A DNA stretch of 64,000 nucleotides from Bacteroidota bacterium. Lineage in GTDB: Bacteria; Bacteroidota; Bacteroidia; 2-12-FULL-35-15. Where the stretch lies: contig JAFLBF010000011.1 of NCBI GenBank assembly GCA_017303895.1, positions 1-64,000 on the forward strand. The letters are read 5' to 3'. A model generated the notes under the pieces. The model was given only the letters and a program-made list of their open reading frames with translations, had not been told where the DNA came from and ran no database searches. Below, piece after piece: positions 27,423 to 36,359 of the stretch; position 1 is the stretch's first letter, and every line of letters starts with the position of its first letter. The translations under genes were made by a program, and so were the position numbers.

Positions 27423-28088
27423 ATGAAACAAAATTGGTGGAAAATTCTGGGAGCAGTTTTAGTGCTGTATTCTATCATTTCCGGCTTTATTTTTCCGGTG
27501 CCGGCTCAGGCTATCTTACACGAAACCATCCGTAACCTCTATTTCCACGTTCCTATGTGGTTCTCCATGATGACCATCTTAGGCGTATCGGCTGTGTACA
27601 GCATCAAATATTTAAGCAATTCCAAATTCGATAATGATATTGTTGCTGCTCAGGCTGCCAATGTAGGAATGTTATTAGGCATTTTAGGATTAACCACCGG
27701 ATCGATGTGGGCACGCTACACCTGGGGTGCCTGGTGGGTAGCCGATGTAAAGCTGAACGGTGTGGCTGTTTCCATGCTCATCTATTTAGCCTACTTCATT
27801 TTAAGAGGTTCTATCGATGAAGAACAAAAACGTGCGCGCATTTCTGCGGTTTACAACATCTTTGCTTTTGTACTATACATTGTCTTTATTATGGTATTGC
27901 CTCGCCTGAACGACTCACTTCATCCCGGCAACGGTGGAAATCCTGGCTTTAACAAATATGATCTGGACAGCACTATGCGTACTGTATTCTATCCTGCTGT
28001 ATTGGGATGGATCCTGATCGCTGTATGGGTAATGACCTTGAGAATAAGAACCGAACGATTAAAACGTAAAACATTATTCAATGAATAA
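27423..28088 (+). CDS. ccmC: Heme exporter protein CcmC
   Basis: 221 residues, six membrane segments. CcmC presents heme to CcmE. The tryptophan-rich WWD-type signature is seen as WARYTWGAWWVADVKLN (near 97-113), and conserved histidines are in LYFHVPMWFS and NDSLHPGNGG. The ATG at 27423 (MKQNWWKILG) is preferred over an in-frame TTG at 27414. The 3' end overlaps the ccmD-like gene by 8 bp. Confidence 0.93.
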   Translation: MKQNWWKILGAVLVLYSIISGFIFPVPAQAILHETIRNLYFHVPMWFSMMTILGVSAVYSIKYLSNSKFDNDIVAAQAANVGMLLGILGLTTGSMWARYTWGAWWVADVKLNGVAVSMLIYLAYFILRGSIDEEQKRARISAVYNIFAFVLYIVFIMVLPRLNDSLHPGNGGNPGFNKYDLDSTMRTVFYPAVLGWILIAVWVMTLRIRTERLKRKTLFNE

Positions 28089-28308
28089 ATTAAAACATAT
28101 TTTCCTATTTGCCTTTCTATTAATGGGACTTTCTTCCTGGACACAAGGTGCAGGTGAAGTTGAAATGGCTGATTCCATGTACCAATCGGGTAAGATCTAT
28201 GTAGTGGTGACTGTACTTGCTATCATCTTTGTAGGTATTTTGGTGTACCTGATCATGCTCGATAGAAAGATCAGAAAGATCGAAAAAGAATTAAAGAACA
28301 AAGAGTAA
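28081..28308 (+). CDS. ccmD: CcmD-like small membrane protein
   Basis: 75 residues. A hydrophobic N-terminal segment (signal-like, about 6-21) is followed by a periplasmic stretch and a second helix (about 39-60) ending in a charged cytoplasmic tail (DRKIRKIEKELKNK), as in CcmD, which helps hold CcmC and CcmE together. It is longer than proteobacterial CcmD but typical of the Bacteroidota CcmD family. It overlaps ccmC by 8 bp and is 7 bp before ccmE. Assignment rests on size, topology and position. Confidence 0.8.
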   Translation: MNKLKHIFLFAFLLMGLSSWTQGAGEVEMADSMYQSGKIYVVVTVLAIIFVGILVYLIMLDRKIRKIEKELKNKE

Positions 28309-28315
28309 ACGCCTT

Positions 28316-28705
28316 ATGAAAAAGATACATATCCTCCTGATCATCATTATTGCGGTGGCCATTGGCGCTATCCTTACTACCTTAAACAATACCAGTACCT
28401 ATGCTGATTTTGCCGAAGCAATGAAAGAGCCGGAAAGCGAATTTCACATTGTAGGTAAATTGAACAAAGAAAAAGAAACAAGCTACGATCCTCAAGCCGA
28501 TGCCAACCTGTTCATGTTCTACATGATCGATAATAAAGGCTTGGAGAAAAAAGTAGTGTTACACAAAACAAAACCTCAGGACTTTGAACGCTCCGAACAG
28601 ATCGTGTTGATCGGGAAAATGCAAGGTGAAGAGTTTCATGCTTCGGATATCTTAATGAAATGCCCTTCTAAATACAACGATGGCAAGCCGCAAGCGAGCA
28701 ATTAG
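28316..28705 (+). CDS. ccmE: Heme chaperone CcmE, cysteine (CxxxY) type
   Basis: 129 residues. One N-terminal membrane anchor (5-23) and a small OB-fold domain facing the periplasm. CcmE binds heme covalently and passes it to CcmF for attachment to apocytochrome c. In proteobacterial CcmE the attachment residue is His in HxxxY. Here the matching site is ILMKCPSKY, with Cys116 and Tyr120, the CxxxY variant known from archaea and some bacteria such as Desulfovibrio. It lies between ccmD-like and ccmF. No ccmG, ccmH or ccmI is seen next to it. Confidence 0.9.
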   Translation: MKKIHILLIIIIAVAIGAILTTLNNTSTYADFAEAMKEPESEFHIVGKLNKEKETSYDPQADANLFMFYMIDNKGLEKKVVLHKTKPQDFERSEQIVLIGKMQGEEFHASDILMKCPSKYNDGKPQASN

Positions 28706-28707
28706 AA

Positions 28708-28737
28708 GTTGGACGTTAGATGTTGGAGGTCGGACGA
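28708..28737. repeat. Text-like G/T-rich repeat (GTTGGA type)
   Basis: AAGTTGGACGTTAGATG followed by GGAGGTCGGACG. Similar wording is found at 36845, 53962, 54655, 56465 and 56552. It is a degenerate short repeat in the ccmE-ccmF gap with no coding sense. Confidence 0.5.
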
Positions 28738-28766
28738 AAAATTAATAAAATCTTACAATTAAACAT

Positions 28767-31199
28767 ATGGAATACGTTGGTGAACATTTATGGATAGGCA
28801 AACTGGGGAACATCTTCGTTATTCTTTCTTTTGTACTGGCATTATTGGCCAGTGTCTCCTATTTCTTTGCATCCCGCGATAATGACGATGCTGCTTCCTG
28901 GAAACGTATTGCCCGCATTTCCTTCCGTGCACACGGCTTAGCGGTATTCGGTATTGTTGCCACTTTGTTCTTCATGCTCATGAATCATTATTTTGAGTAT
29001 GAATATGTATGGCATCACAGCAACAAAGAAATGCCGATGCGTTATATCCTTTCCTGTTTCTGGGAAGGACAAGAAGGTAGTTTCTTATTATGGACCTTCT
29101 GGCATGTATTGATCGGTTTGATCCTGCAACGCAGCGCTAAGAATTTTGAAGCACCGGTAATGACCGTTATTTCCTTAGTACAAGCATTCCTTGCTTCCAT
29201 GCTGTTGGGGATCTTTATTTTTGAATACCGTATCGGTAGCAATCCATTCACTGTATTATTACGCGAGCATCCCGATTTTGCAAACATTCCTTTATTCAAA
29301 AGCGAAAACTATCTGGAGAAATTAGATGGGCGTGGTTTGAATCCACTCTTACAAAACTATTGGATGACCATCCACCCTCCTACGCTTTTCCTTGGCTTTG
29401 CACTTACCGTTGTTCCATTCGCCTATGCAATTGCCGGACTCTGGAAAAGACAATTCAATCAATGGTTAAAACCGGCTTTACCATGGACATTTTTTGCTGT
29501 TGCTGTTTTAGGTATCGGTATTTTGATGGGTGGTGCCTGGGCGTATGAAGCATTAAGCTTCGGTGGTTTCTGGGCATGGGATCCTGTGGAGAATGCCTCT
29601 CTTGTTCCTTGGTTAACATTAGTGGGTGCAGCACATTTGATGCTCATCAATAGAAACGAAGGTCAGTCTTTATTCACCACCTTCTTCCTTTCTATTCTTA
29701 CGTTCATTTTGATCCTTTACTCTACCTTCTTAACACGAAGCGGAATATTAGGTGAATCATCGGTTCATGCTTTCACCGACCTGGGCATGAGCGGTCAGCT
29801 ACTTTTATATTTATTGTTCTTCTTTGCTATGGGAATGGTATTGTTGATCATCAACTGGAGAAAGATCCCTAAATTAAAAGAAGAAGAAAGTATCTGGAGT
29901 CGTGAATTCTGGATGTTTGTTGGAGCCATTGTATTATTGGTTTCTTCTTTCCAGATCATTTTCTATACCTCTATGCCGGTATGGAACAAATTATTCAACC
30001 TGAACAAAGCACCATTAAAAGATGTGGTAACTTTCTATAACAACTGGCAATTGCCATTTGCATTCATTGTTACCCTTCTTATTGCTGTCGGACAATTCTT
30101 TAAATACAAACACACCGATCCAAAGCAGTTCATAAAAAAGATGTTGCTTTCATTTGTGGTGTCCTTTGTATTTACAGGTCTATTCATTTATCTGCTGAAT
30201 TTCAACAAGGGGTATTATGCCATCCTGATGTTCTCCAGCATTTTTGCTACCGTTGCCAACCTCGATTACATCATCCGTGTATTGAATGGTAAACTGGGAA
30301 AAGCGGGTGCTTCCTTAGCACATATCGGATTTGGATTGATCATGCTGGGAGTATTGATCTCTACAGGTAAAAAAGAAACCATCTCCCACAACACTTCCGG
30401 CAAAAGTGTGGAGAGCTTAGGAGAAGATTTCTCTAATAACGACAATATTGTACTTACGCAAGGCGATACGCTTCCAATGGGTAACTATTACGCAACGTAT
30501 ATCGGTCGCAGGTCGGAAGGTATCAACGTGTATTTTGATGTGGATTATTTCACCAAAGATGTTCAAGGCAATTTCCAAAAAGAATTCTCTTTAGCACCAC
30601 TTATTCAGATGAACCCGCGCATGGGAAACTCCTCTGAGCCGGATACCCGTCATTATGCCACCTTCGATCTTTACTCCTATGTAACCTATGTTGATCTGGA
30701 AACGATCAACGAAAAGAAAGAGGCGACTGCTGATGAATATGTTCCTGCAAAGAATCATAACATCAAACAAGGCGACACTATTTTCTCCTCCAATGCCATT
30801 ATCATTTTCGATTCACTCTCTACCAATTTGAGTAATGAAAACATGCAGCTGAGCGAAGAAGACATTGCCGTGAAAGCGCATTTACGTGTATTAGATGTAA
30901 AAGGTCAAACCTATGCTGCTACTCCTGTTTATCTGATCAAAAATAATTCGGTACAACCTGTTGCGTCTAAAGTGGATGAATTAGGATTACAGTTCATGTT
31001 CTGGAAGATCAATCCGGAAACCGGTAAGATCGAGATCTCTGTTCAGGAAAAGAAATCGAACATCAAAGATTTTATTGTGATGCAAGCCATCATTTTCCCT
31101 TACATCAATATCCTTTGGATTGGATGTATCGTAATGGCCTTAGGAACATTACTTTCTATCTGGGAGCGCATTAAGAAAAACAAACGTACAAGCAACTAA
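28767..31199 (+). CDS. ccmF: Cytochrome c heme lyase CcmF
   Basis: 810 residues with about 14 membrane segments. CcmF takes heme from CcmE and ligates it to the CxxCH motif of apocytochromes. The WWD domain is FGGFWAWDPVENASLVPW (near 268-285), and histidine-bearing loops are YVWHHSNKEMPMRY, WMTIHPPTLFLG and ESSVHAFTDLG. The long C-terminal periplasmic domain (about 545-770) and a last helix follow. Length is larger than E. coli CcmF (about 650), as is usual in this phylum. A DUF2520 gene begins 1 bp after its stop. Confidence 0.95.
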   Translation: MEYVGEHLWIGKLGNIFVILSFVLALLASVSYFFASRDNDDAASWKRIARISFRAHGLAVFGIVATLFFMLMNHYFEYEYVWHHSNKEMPMRYILSCFWEGQEGSFLLWTFWHVLIGLILQRSAKNFEAPVMTVISLVQAFLASMLLGIFIFEYRIGSNPFTVLLREHPDFANIPLFKSENYLEKLDGRGLNPLLQNYWMTIHPPTLFLGFALTVVPFAYAIAGLWKRQFNQWLKPALPWTFFAVAVLGIGILMGGAWAYEALSFGGFWAWDPVENASLVPWLTLVGAAHLMLINRNEGQSLFTTFFLSILTFILILYSTFLTRSGILGESSVHAFTDLGMSGQLLLYLLFFFAMGMVLLIINWRKIPKLKEEESIWSREFWMFVGAIVLLVSSFQIIFYTSMPVWNKLFNLNKAPLKDVVTFYNNWQLPFAFIVTLLIAVGQFFKYKHTDPKQFIKKMLLSFVVSFVFTGLFIYLLNFNKGYYAILMFSSIFATVANLDYIIRVLNGKLGKAGASLAHIGFGLIMLGVLISTGKKETISHNTSGKSVESLGEDFSNNDNIVLTQGDTLPMGNYYATYIGRRSEGINVYFDVDYFTKDVQGNFQKEFSLAPLIQMNPRMGNSSEPDTRHYATFDLYSYVTYVDLETINEKKEATADEYVPAKNHNIKQGDTIFSSNAIIIFDSLSTNLSNENMQLSEEDIAVKAHLRVLDVKGQTYAATPVYLIKNNSVQPVASKVDELGLQFMFWKINPETGKIEISVQEKKSNIKDFIVMQAIIFPYINILWIGCIVMALGTLLSIWERIKKNKRTSN

Positions 31200-31200
31200 C

Positions 31201-31986
31201 ATGACAGAACCTACCATTGTTCTTATTGGTGCCGGCAATCTGGCTACACAGTTAGGAGCAAGTCTATTGCGTTCGGGTTACCGCATTTCACAAGTGTACA
31301 GTCGCACGACTAAAAATGCGAACAGCCTTGCTAAAAAATTAAAAGCACAGTCGATCACCGATCTGAAAAAGATCGATGCTTCTGCTGCCATCTACATCAT
31401 TGCAGTGAAAGATGATGCCATCGCTGCTGTTGCCAAACAATTAAAACTGAAAGATGCTATTGTAGTACATACTTCGGGAAGTGTGGATATGAACGTTTTA
31501 AAAGGCTGCTCCAAGAATATGGGTGTGTTCTATCCTTTGCAAACCTTTTCAAAGACCAAGACCGTGTCTTTTAAAAATATTCCCGTATGTGTTGAAGGAA
31601 ACAATAAAGCAACAGAGGAACCACTACTCTACTTCGCGAAGAGCATCAGCAAAAAAGCAGTGAAGATCAATTCGGCTCAACGTCAGCAATTGCACCTGGC
31701 TGCCGTATTTGCCTGCAATTTCAGCAATCACATGTATAGCATTGCTGCTGAATTACTGAAAAAGAATAAAATGGAGCTGGATCTGTTAAAGCCTCTTATC
31801 CAGGAAACAACCGAAAAGATCATGGAGCATGAACCGGCTAAGATGCAAACCGGACCGGCTGTTCGAGGCGACAAAAACACCATCGACAAACATTTGTTGC
31901 TATTAAAAGAAACAAGATCTTATCAGGACATTTACAAACTGTTAAGCAATAGTATTGCACTAACAGCTAAAAAGAATAAATCGTAA
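31201..31986 (+). CDS. Rossmann-like and DUF2520 domain protein
   Basis: 261 residues. The N-terminal NAD(P)-binding Rossmann fold begins IVLIGAGNLATQLGASLL (GxGxxA-type loop, residues 7-20), and the C-terminal helical DUF2520 domain (about 130-250) contains NFSNHMYSIAAELL. The build resembles F420/NADP-dependent and 6-phosphogluconate-type dehydrogenases, but the substrate is unknown. In Bacteroidota this gene commonly lies next to the KdsC-type phosphatase, as it does here (9 bp gap), which suggests a shared operon. Confidence 0.85.
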   Translation: MTEPTIVLIGAGNLATQLGASLLRSGYRISQVYSRTTKNANSLAKKLKAQSITDLKKIDASAAIYIIAVKDDAIAAVAKQLKLKDAIVVHTSGSVDMNVLKGCSKNMGVFYPLQTFSKTKTVSFKNIPVCVEGNNKATEEPLLYFAKSISKKAVKINSAQRQQLHLAAVFACNFSNHMYSIAAELLKKNKMELDLLKPLIQETTEKIMEHEPAKMQTGPAVRGDKNTIDKHLLLLKETRSYQDIYKLLSNSIALTAKKNKS

Positions 31987-31995
31987 ATTCGTAGT

Positions 31996-32517
31996 ATGGA
32001 AAACTTTAAAACCAAACTTACCCGCGTTAAAGCTTTTGTATTTGATGTGGATGGTGTTTTAACGGATGGATCGGTAACCCTTATGCCCGATGGCGAACAG
32101 GTGCGTATCATGAACATCAAAGATGGATATGCACTTCAGCTGGCTGTAAAGAAAGGCTATAAAGTGGCCATTATTTCAGGCGGCAGATCCGAAATGGTAC
32201 GCAAACGATTAAATGGTTTAGGGATCACCGATGTGTATTTAGGTGCTCATACCAAGATCGATGCATACAAAGAACTGATGGAAATATACGGACTGAACGA
32301 TGAGGAGGTGTTGTATATGGGCGATGATATTCCTGACTATGAAGTGATGAAACGTGTGGGCGTTCCTACTTGTCCGAACGATGCAGCACAGGAGATCAAA
32401 GACATCTGCTTGTATGTATCCTATCAAAAGGGTGGCAAAGGTGCTGTGCGCGATGTGATGGAACAAGTGCTCAAAGTACAAGGCCGCTGGTTCGATGAAG
32501 ATGGATTTGTGTGGTAA
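31996..32517 (+). CDS. kdsC: KdsC-like HAD phosphatase (KDO-8-phosphate phosphatase)
   Basis: 173 residues, HAD superfamily subfamily IIIA without a cap. It is predicted to remove phosphate from 3-deoxy-D-manno-octulosonate 8-phosphate for lipopolysaccharide synthesis. Motifs: FDVDGVLTDG (nucleophile Asp17, Asp19), AIISGGRS, and MGDDIPDYEVM. The KGGKGAVRDVMEQ tail fits the KdsC tetramer. Some members of this family act on related sugar acids, so the substrate is likely but not certain. It is the last gene of the run that starts at 25312. Confidence 0.88.
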   Translation: MENFKTKLTRVKAFVFDVDGVLTDGSVTLMPDGEQVRIMNIKDGYALQLAVKKGYKVAIISGGRSEMVRKRLNGLGITDVYLGAHTKIDAYKELMEIYGLNDEEVLYMGDDIPDYEVMKRVGVPTCPNDAAQEIKDICLYVSYQKGGKGAVRDVMEQVLKVQGRWFDEDGFVW

Positions 32518-32616
32518 GATCAGTCAATAGCGAACAGGAAATAGTGATCAGGGATGCTACATAAACTAATGAATACTTAAACTAACGACTATTTACTATT
32601 CGCTAATCGCTAACAA
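32518..32616. other. Intergenic, AT-rich text-like repeat
   Basis: Contains CTATTTACTATTCGCTAATC and TAGCGAACAGGAAATAG, related to the ATTCGTAATTCG repeats at 34997, 36237, 38880 and 40910. No gene or clear terminator is seen. Confidence 0.4.
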
Positions 32617-33573
32617 ATGATAGCATTTTTAAAACTTATACGGATCAAAAACCTCATCATTATTGCTTTTACGCAATACATGGTTCGTTTTTGCCTGATC
32701 CTTCCTTTTATCAAGAATGAAAGTCCGTATTACGAACTGCAGATGACGGAGCTGCAATTCTTTTTATTGGTGCTTTCTACCATTATGATCGCTGCTGCCG
32801 GTTATATCATCAACGATTATTTTGATGTGCGCATCGATAAGGTGAATAAACCCGAAAAGATGGTGATCGACAAAGGGGTAAAAAGACGTGTAGCCATGGG
32901 TGCACACACCGTCATCAATATCCTCGCGATCATGATCGCATTGTTCGTTTCGTATTCTATCGGCTACTGGAAACTAGCCCTGGTACATTTTATCTGTACG
33001 GCCGGACTTTGGTTCTACTCTACTACTTTCAAACGTCAGTTCCTGATCGGAAATGTGGTGATCGCTCTTTTCACCGCCATGGTTCCATTGGTGGTGGGCG
33101 TGTATGAATTATTACTCATTTACAAGAATTATCTGCCGGTGGATGAAACACTCAACTTATCCATCACATGGCGCTGGGTGTTAGGTATCTCTTTCTTTGC
33201 ATTTATCACTACCCTGCTCCGAGAGATCATCAAGGACATGGAAGATTATGAAGGCGATATGGAATATGGTTGCAATACACTTCCGATCGCTATCGGAATA
33301 CCAAAAGCCAAACTTGTTGTAACAGCCATTGCAGTGCTTACCATGGCAGCTATGGGGTATATTCAGTATCTCAACAGTCGTTTGGGTGACTTTATATCCT
33401 TTGCTTACTTTACAGCTGCCATTCAATTACCACTGGTTTATTTGATCTACCGCACCTTAAAAGCGACCGAGAAAAAGCATTTTCACATAGCCGGATCAAC
33501 CGCTAAAGTGATCATGTTCTTAGGGGTGTGCTATTTATTCATTGTATATTATTACCTGATTGGAAGAGCTTAA
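32617..33573 (+). CDS. UbiA-family prenyltransferase (geranylgeranylglycerol-phosphate type)
   Basis: 318 residues with eight or nine membrane helices. UbiA enzymes attach prenyl chains to aromatic or polar acceptors. The first Asp-rich motif is NDYFDVRID (66-74) and the second is KDMEDYEGDMEYG (near 205-217), which bind the Mg-diphosphate. Bacteroidota members of this branch are usually annotated as geranylgeranylglycerol-phosphate geranylgeranyltransferase, but the acceptor has not been shown for most. It overlaps the Maf gene by 14 bp. Confidence 0.85.
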   Translation: MIAFLKLIRIKNLIIIAFTQYMVRFCLILPFIKNESPYYELQMTELQFFLLVLSTIMIAAAGYIINDYFDVRIDKVNKPEKMVIDKGVKRRVAMGAHTVINILAIMIALFVSYSIGYWKLALVHFICTAGLWFYSTTFKRQFLIGNVVIALFTAMVPLVVGVYELLLIYKNYLPVDETLNLSITWRWVLGISFFAFITTLLREIIKDMEDYEGDMEYGCNTLPIAIGIPKAKLVVTAIAVLTMAAMGYIQYLNSRLGDFISFAYFTAAIQLPLVYLIYRTLKATEKKHFHIAGSTAKVIMFLGVCYLFIVYYYLIGRA

Positions 33574-34135
33574 GAAATATAAATTGATCCTGGCTTCTAA
33601 GTCGCCTCGCAGACAGTTCCTCTTAAAAGAGCTCGGACTTGATTTTGAAGTGCGTACCAAAGAGGTGGATGAAAGCTTTCCGGATACATTAAAAGCACAG
33701 GAGATCCCCCTTTACCTTTGCCAAAAGAAAGCCGATGCGTTTGATGAAGAGCTGAACGACAATACCATTGTGATCACTGCCGATACCATTGTGTGGGTAG
33801 AAGGACAAGTACTTAATAAGCCCGAAAATTATGAGGATGCTGTGCGCATGCTTCAGTTATTGTCGGGCAAGATGCATGAAGTATATACAGGAGTGTGTTT
33901 AAAGAGTAAGCACAAATCCAAAAGCTTTTATGCTTTAACAAAAGTATATTTTAAAGAACTGTCCCGTCAGGAGATCGACTATTACATTAACAACTACCAT
34001 CCATACGATAAAGCCGGCTCTTATGGAGCACAGGAATGGATCGGATACATTGCGGTAGAAAAGATCGAAGGATCCTATTTTAATGTAATGGGATTACCGG
34101 TACGCGAATTGTATGAAGAACTACTAAAATTCTAA
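33560..34135 (+). CDS. maf: Maf family nucleotide pyrophosphatase
   Basis: 191 residues. Maf proteins hydrolyse non-canonical or excess nucleoside triphosphates (dTTP/UTP or modified bases). Motifs: LILASKSPRRQFLL at the N-terminus and VITADTIVW with the catalytic Asp. The start must be a non-ATG codon: an in-frame TGA at 33557-33559 directly precedes TTG 33560, and no ATG occurs before the conserved ASKSPRR motif. The 14-bp overlap with the UbiA gene suggests coupled translation. Confidence 0.93.
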   Translation: MEELKKYKLILASKSPRRQFLLKELGLDFEVRTKEVDESFPDTLKAQEIPLYLCQKKADAFDEELNDNTIVITADTIVWVEGQVLNKPENYEDAVRMLQLLSGKMHEVYTGVCLKSKHKSKSFYALTKVYFKELSRQEIDYYINNYHPYDKAGSYGAQEWIGYIAVEKIEGSYFNVMGLPVRELYEELLKF

Positions 34136-34139
34136 TACT

Positions 34140-34622
34140 ATGAAATTATTGATCTATTCTGCATTCCTGCTTTTTTTAGCACCATGCAACAGCACCAAAA
34201 AAATAGCTTCTTCGGAGCAAACCAATACTACCGACAAAATGGAGATTGTCTATCAACGTACCCCTTGCTTTGGAAAATGTCCAACTTATGTAATGACCAT
34301 CAGTGGTGCTACCAAAACAGCCACCTTCAAAGGCGAAAGCAATACTGATAAAATCGGTAATTATACAAAAACAATTACGGAAGCGGAATTAAAGACCTTG
34401 TACGATGCCTTTGAAAAAGCGAATTTCTTTGCTTTAAACGATGAATATATGGGTATTATCACCGATTTCCCTGTTAAAACCATTACTTATACCCTTAATG
34501 GGAAAACGAAGAAAATAAAAGAGCGTCATCAAGCTCCAAAAGAACTGACCGACCTAGAAAAGATCATCGAAGAGGTTGCCAACAGCAGCGGCTGGACTAA
34601 AAATGATACTGCGGATAATTGA
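34140..34622 (+). CDS. DUF6438-type lipoprotein
   Basis: 160 residues. A short hydrophobic leader ends in LAPC at residue 16, a plausible lipobox, so it is probably anchored in the outer membrane. The body (about 34-150) matches the DUF6438 pattern: VYQRTPCFGKCPTYVMTISG with a conserved CxxxC-type pair, then FFALNDEYMG, ITDFPVKTITYTLNG. Function is unknown. It starts 4 bp after maf. Confidence 0.8.
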   Translation: MKLLIYSAFLLFLAPCNSTKKIASSEQTNTTDKMEIVYQRTPCFGKCPTYVMTISGATKTATFKGESNTDKIGNYTKTITEAELKTLYDAFEKANFFALNDEYMGIITDFPVKTITYTLNGKTKKIKERHQAPKELTDLEKIIEEVANSSGWTKNDTADN

Positions 34623-34687
34623 TTTAAGGATTTGTTGATTGGGCATTCGAACTGACAGCCCACACTGCTAATTTTTTAATTTAAATG

Positions 34688-34783
34688 AGCGCTGCCGTCA
34701 TGCTGAAATCTTTTCAGCATCTGTGCGCTGGCATTCAAATAGTCACTCCCTTCCCGCAGATCCTGAAACCAGTTCAGGATGAC
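34688..34783. repeat. GTCATGCTGAA..GATCCTGAAA palindromic pair, copy 1
   Basis: First palindrome GTCATGCTGAA/TTCAGCAT with TGCGCTGGCATT, then CCCGCAGATCCTGAAA/TTCAGGATGAC. The same pair is at 36944-37033 and 40728-40821, and single halves are at 38301, 38369 and 40447. This is the short element that produces false HPELVSGS peptides in many annotated genomes. Confidence 0.8.
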
Positions 34784-34877
34784 CTCCCCCTCCTTCACAA
34801 CTCATCAATCAACAATCACCTTTCAAAGATCCCCCTTCCCTCATCACTCCATCACCTCATTACTTCTTCACGTCATC

Positions 34878-35070
34878 TATAATTTATAATCCATCATTTA
34901 TAATTTCCCTTCCATTCCTCAATCACAAATCCTAAATCCTACTTCCCTTATCTCTCCGTGTCTCTGTGCCTTAGTGGTAAAATCCTAAATCCCCCTATTC
35001 GTAATTCGTATTTTTCGTACCAATTCGTAATTCGATGATGAACATTTATAATCCATCATTTATAATTTCC
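34878..35070. repeat. Mixed text-like repeats before the YoaK stop
   Basis: Includes TTTATAATCCATCATTTATA twice (about 34880 and 35044), TCTCTGTGCCTTAGTGGT (about 34960) and ATTCGTAATTCG wording (34997-35037). The 448-bp gap 34623-35070 holds only such repeats and no gene. Confidence 0.7.
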
Positions 35071-35793
35071 CTACCCCCTCATTCTCCTCTTCAACAATAG
35101 ATACTTCATTTTAATTCCATCAAACACAATCCCCGCCAATAAAGCGCCCCCTGCAATGAGTAACACATGTAATTGGATATACGAATAGAAAACACCTGCC
35201 AGCACACCACCCAGGAAGAAAAAATGAATGATCATCAAACGCAATTTAATTGAAGCAAATAGCTTTTTACGTTGCTCTTTTTCTTTATAAAAGAACAATT
35301 GCGAAAGTTCAATGCCAAGGTCAGTAAACAAACCTGTAAGATGTGTAGTTCGGACCGTAGCGTTGGAAATTTTGGTCACAAGGGAATTTTGCAAACCCAT
35401 GGCGAACAACAAGATAAAAGCCAGAATGTCGGGATAAGTGATCACTAGGAATTGACCGCTAAGTGCAATGACAATAAGGATAAAACTTTCGATGATGGTC
35501 GGGATCGCATACACATATTTTTCGTTTCTCCGCAAAATCGACTCTACCATTAAATTAGAGACAAATGATCCTAAAAAGAAGAAAAAGATATAAAGTCCGT
35601 AATATAAACTTTGTACGAAGTTGAGTTTAAAGACCTCATCCACAAAGAAGGCAAAATGTCCGGTAACGTTGGTGGTGAGTTTTAGTACCGCCAAAAATCC
35701 CGCTACATTAACGATCCCGGCAACAAATGAAAGCAAAGAAGCAATCCCTAAGTTATGCTTCAATCTCCTGCTTTTTCCGGTATGTTTAAACAT
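35071..35793 (-). CDS. YoaK/DUF1275 family membrane protein
   Basis: 240 residues with six membrane segments. The YoaK/DUF1275 hallmark AGIVNVAGFLAVLKLTTNVTGH is near residue 20, followed by AMGLQNSLVTKISNATVRTTHLTGLFTDLG near 130-160. The family is small permease-like with no settled substrate. It is monocistronic, with repeat-filled gaps on both sides. Normal length, no sign of damage. Confidence 0.88.
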   Translation of the reverse strand: MFKHTGKSRRLKHNLGIASLLSFVAGIVNVAGFLAVLKLTTNVTGHFAFFVDEVFKLNFVQSLYYGLYIFFFFLGSFVSNLMVESILRRNEKYVYAIPTIIESFILIVIALSGQFLVITYPDILAFILLFAMGLQNSLVTKISNATVRTTHLTGLFTDLGIELSQLFFYKEKEQRKKLFASIKLRLMIIHFFFLGGVLAGVFYSYIQLHVLLIAGGALLAGIVFDGIKMKYLLLKRRMRG

Positions 35794-35852
35794 GGTAGAT
35801 GATGAATAGTAAAAATTTAAAATGAAAAATCAACCCAATACATTCATCTTTT

Positions 35853-36050
35853 CGAAGCAGCGCGTTAGCCTGAAAATATGCGATGTCGTGTAGCGGTGAA
35901 CACTTTTTTATTTAAAAATCAAAGGATGTAGCGATTCTGGTCCGAATCGATTATCTCATCCGTAGATTTTATAAAAAAGTGAGAGGCGCGAAGGATTCAT
36001 ATTTTCTTGATTTTTTCTCCCTTTTTTATCAAGAAAAAAGGGAAAAAGCA
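35853..36050 (+). repeat. Structured dispersed repeat (family A), copy 2
   Basis: CGAAGCAGCGCG start, TGCGATGTCG, GGTGAAC, then outer arms CACTTTTTTAT (35901-35911) and ATAAAAAAGTG (35971-35981), AAATC/GATTT, GGATG/CATCC and an apical hairpin CGATTC-TGGTCC-GAATCG (35932-35949). The tail hairpin CCCTTTTTT-ATCAAG-AAAAAAGGG lies at 36019-36042. Confidence 0.85.
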
Positions 36051-36060
36051 ATTTTATATT

Positions 36061-36359
36061 CTTTCTTTGGTCTTGAAACATTGCCGCCCGCTACTCCGAA
36101 ATGAACTCCTCAATCACAAATCCTAAATCCCCCTTCCCCTATCTCTCCTTATCTCTGTGCCTTAGTGGTCAATCTATTTTTCCTCAAGCGTTCTCGATAC
36201 GTTCCGCTTCGCTCCACACTCGAACTGACATCCTACTATTCGTTATTCGCTTTTTTCGTATCAATTCGTAATTCGAAATCCCTACTATTCGTAATTCGTA
36301 TTTTTCGTACCAATTCGAAATTCGATGATGAACATTTATAATCCATCATTTATAATTTC
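36061..36359. repeat. Mosaic of repeat fragments in a 566-bp gap
   Basis: Holds an inverted fragment of family A (TTGCCGCCCGCTACTCCGAA near 36080), TCTCTGTGCCTTAGTGGT, a TTCTCGATACGTTCC palindrome half, two ATTCGTAATTCG copies and TTTATAATCCATCATTTATA ending at the next gene's stop codon. No gene is seen. Confidence 0.7.
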
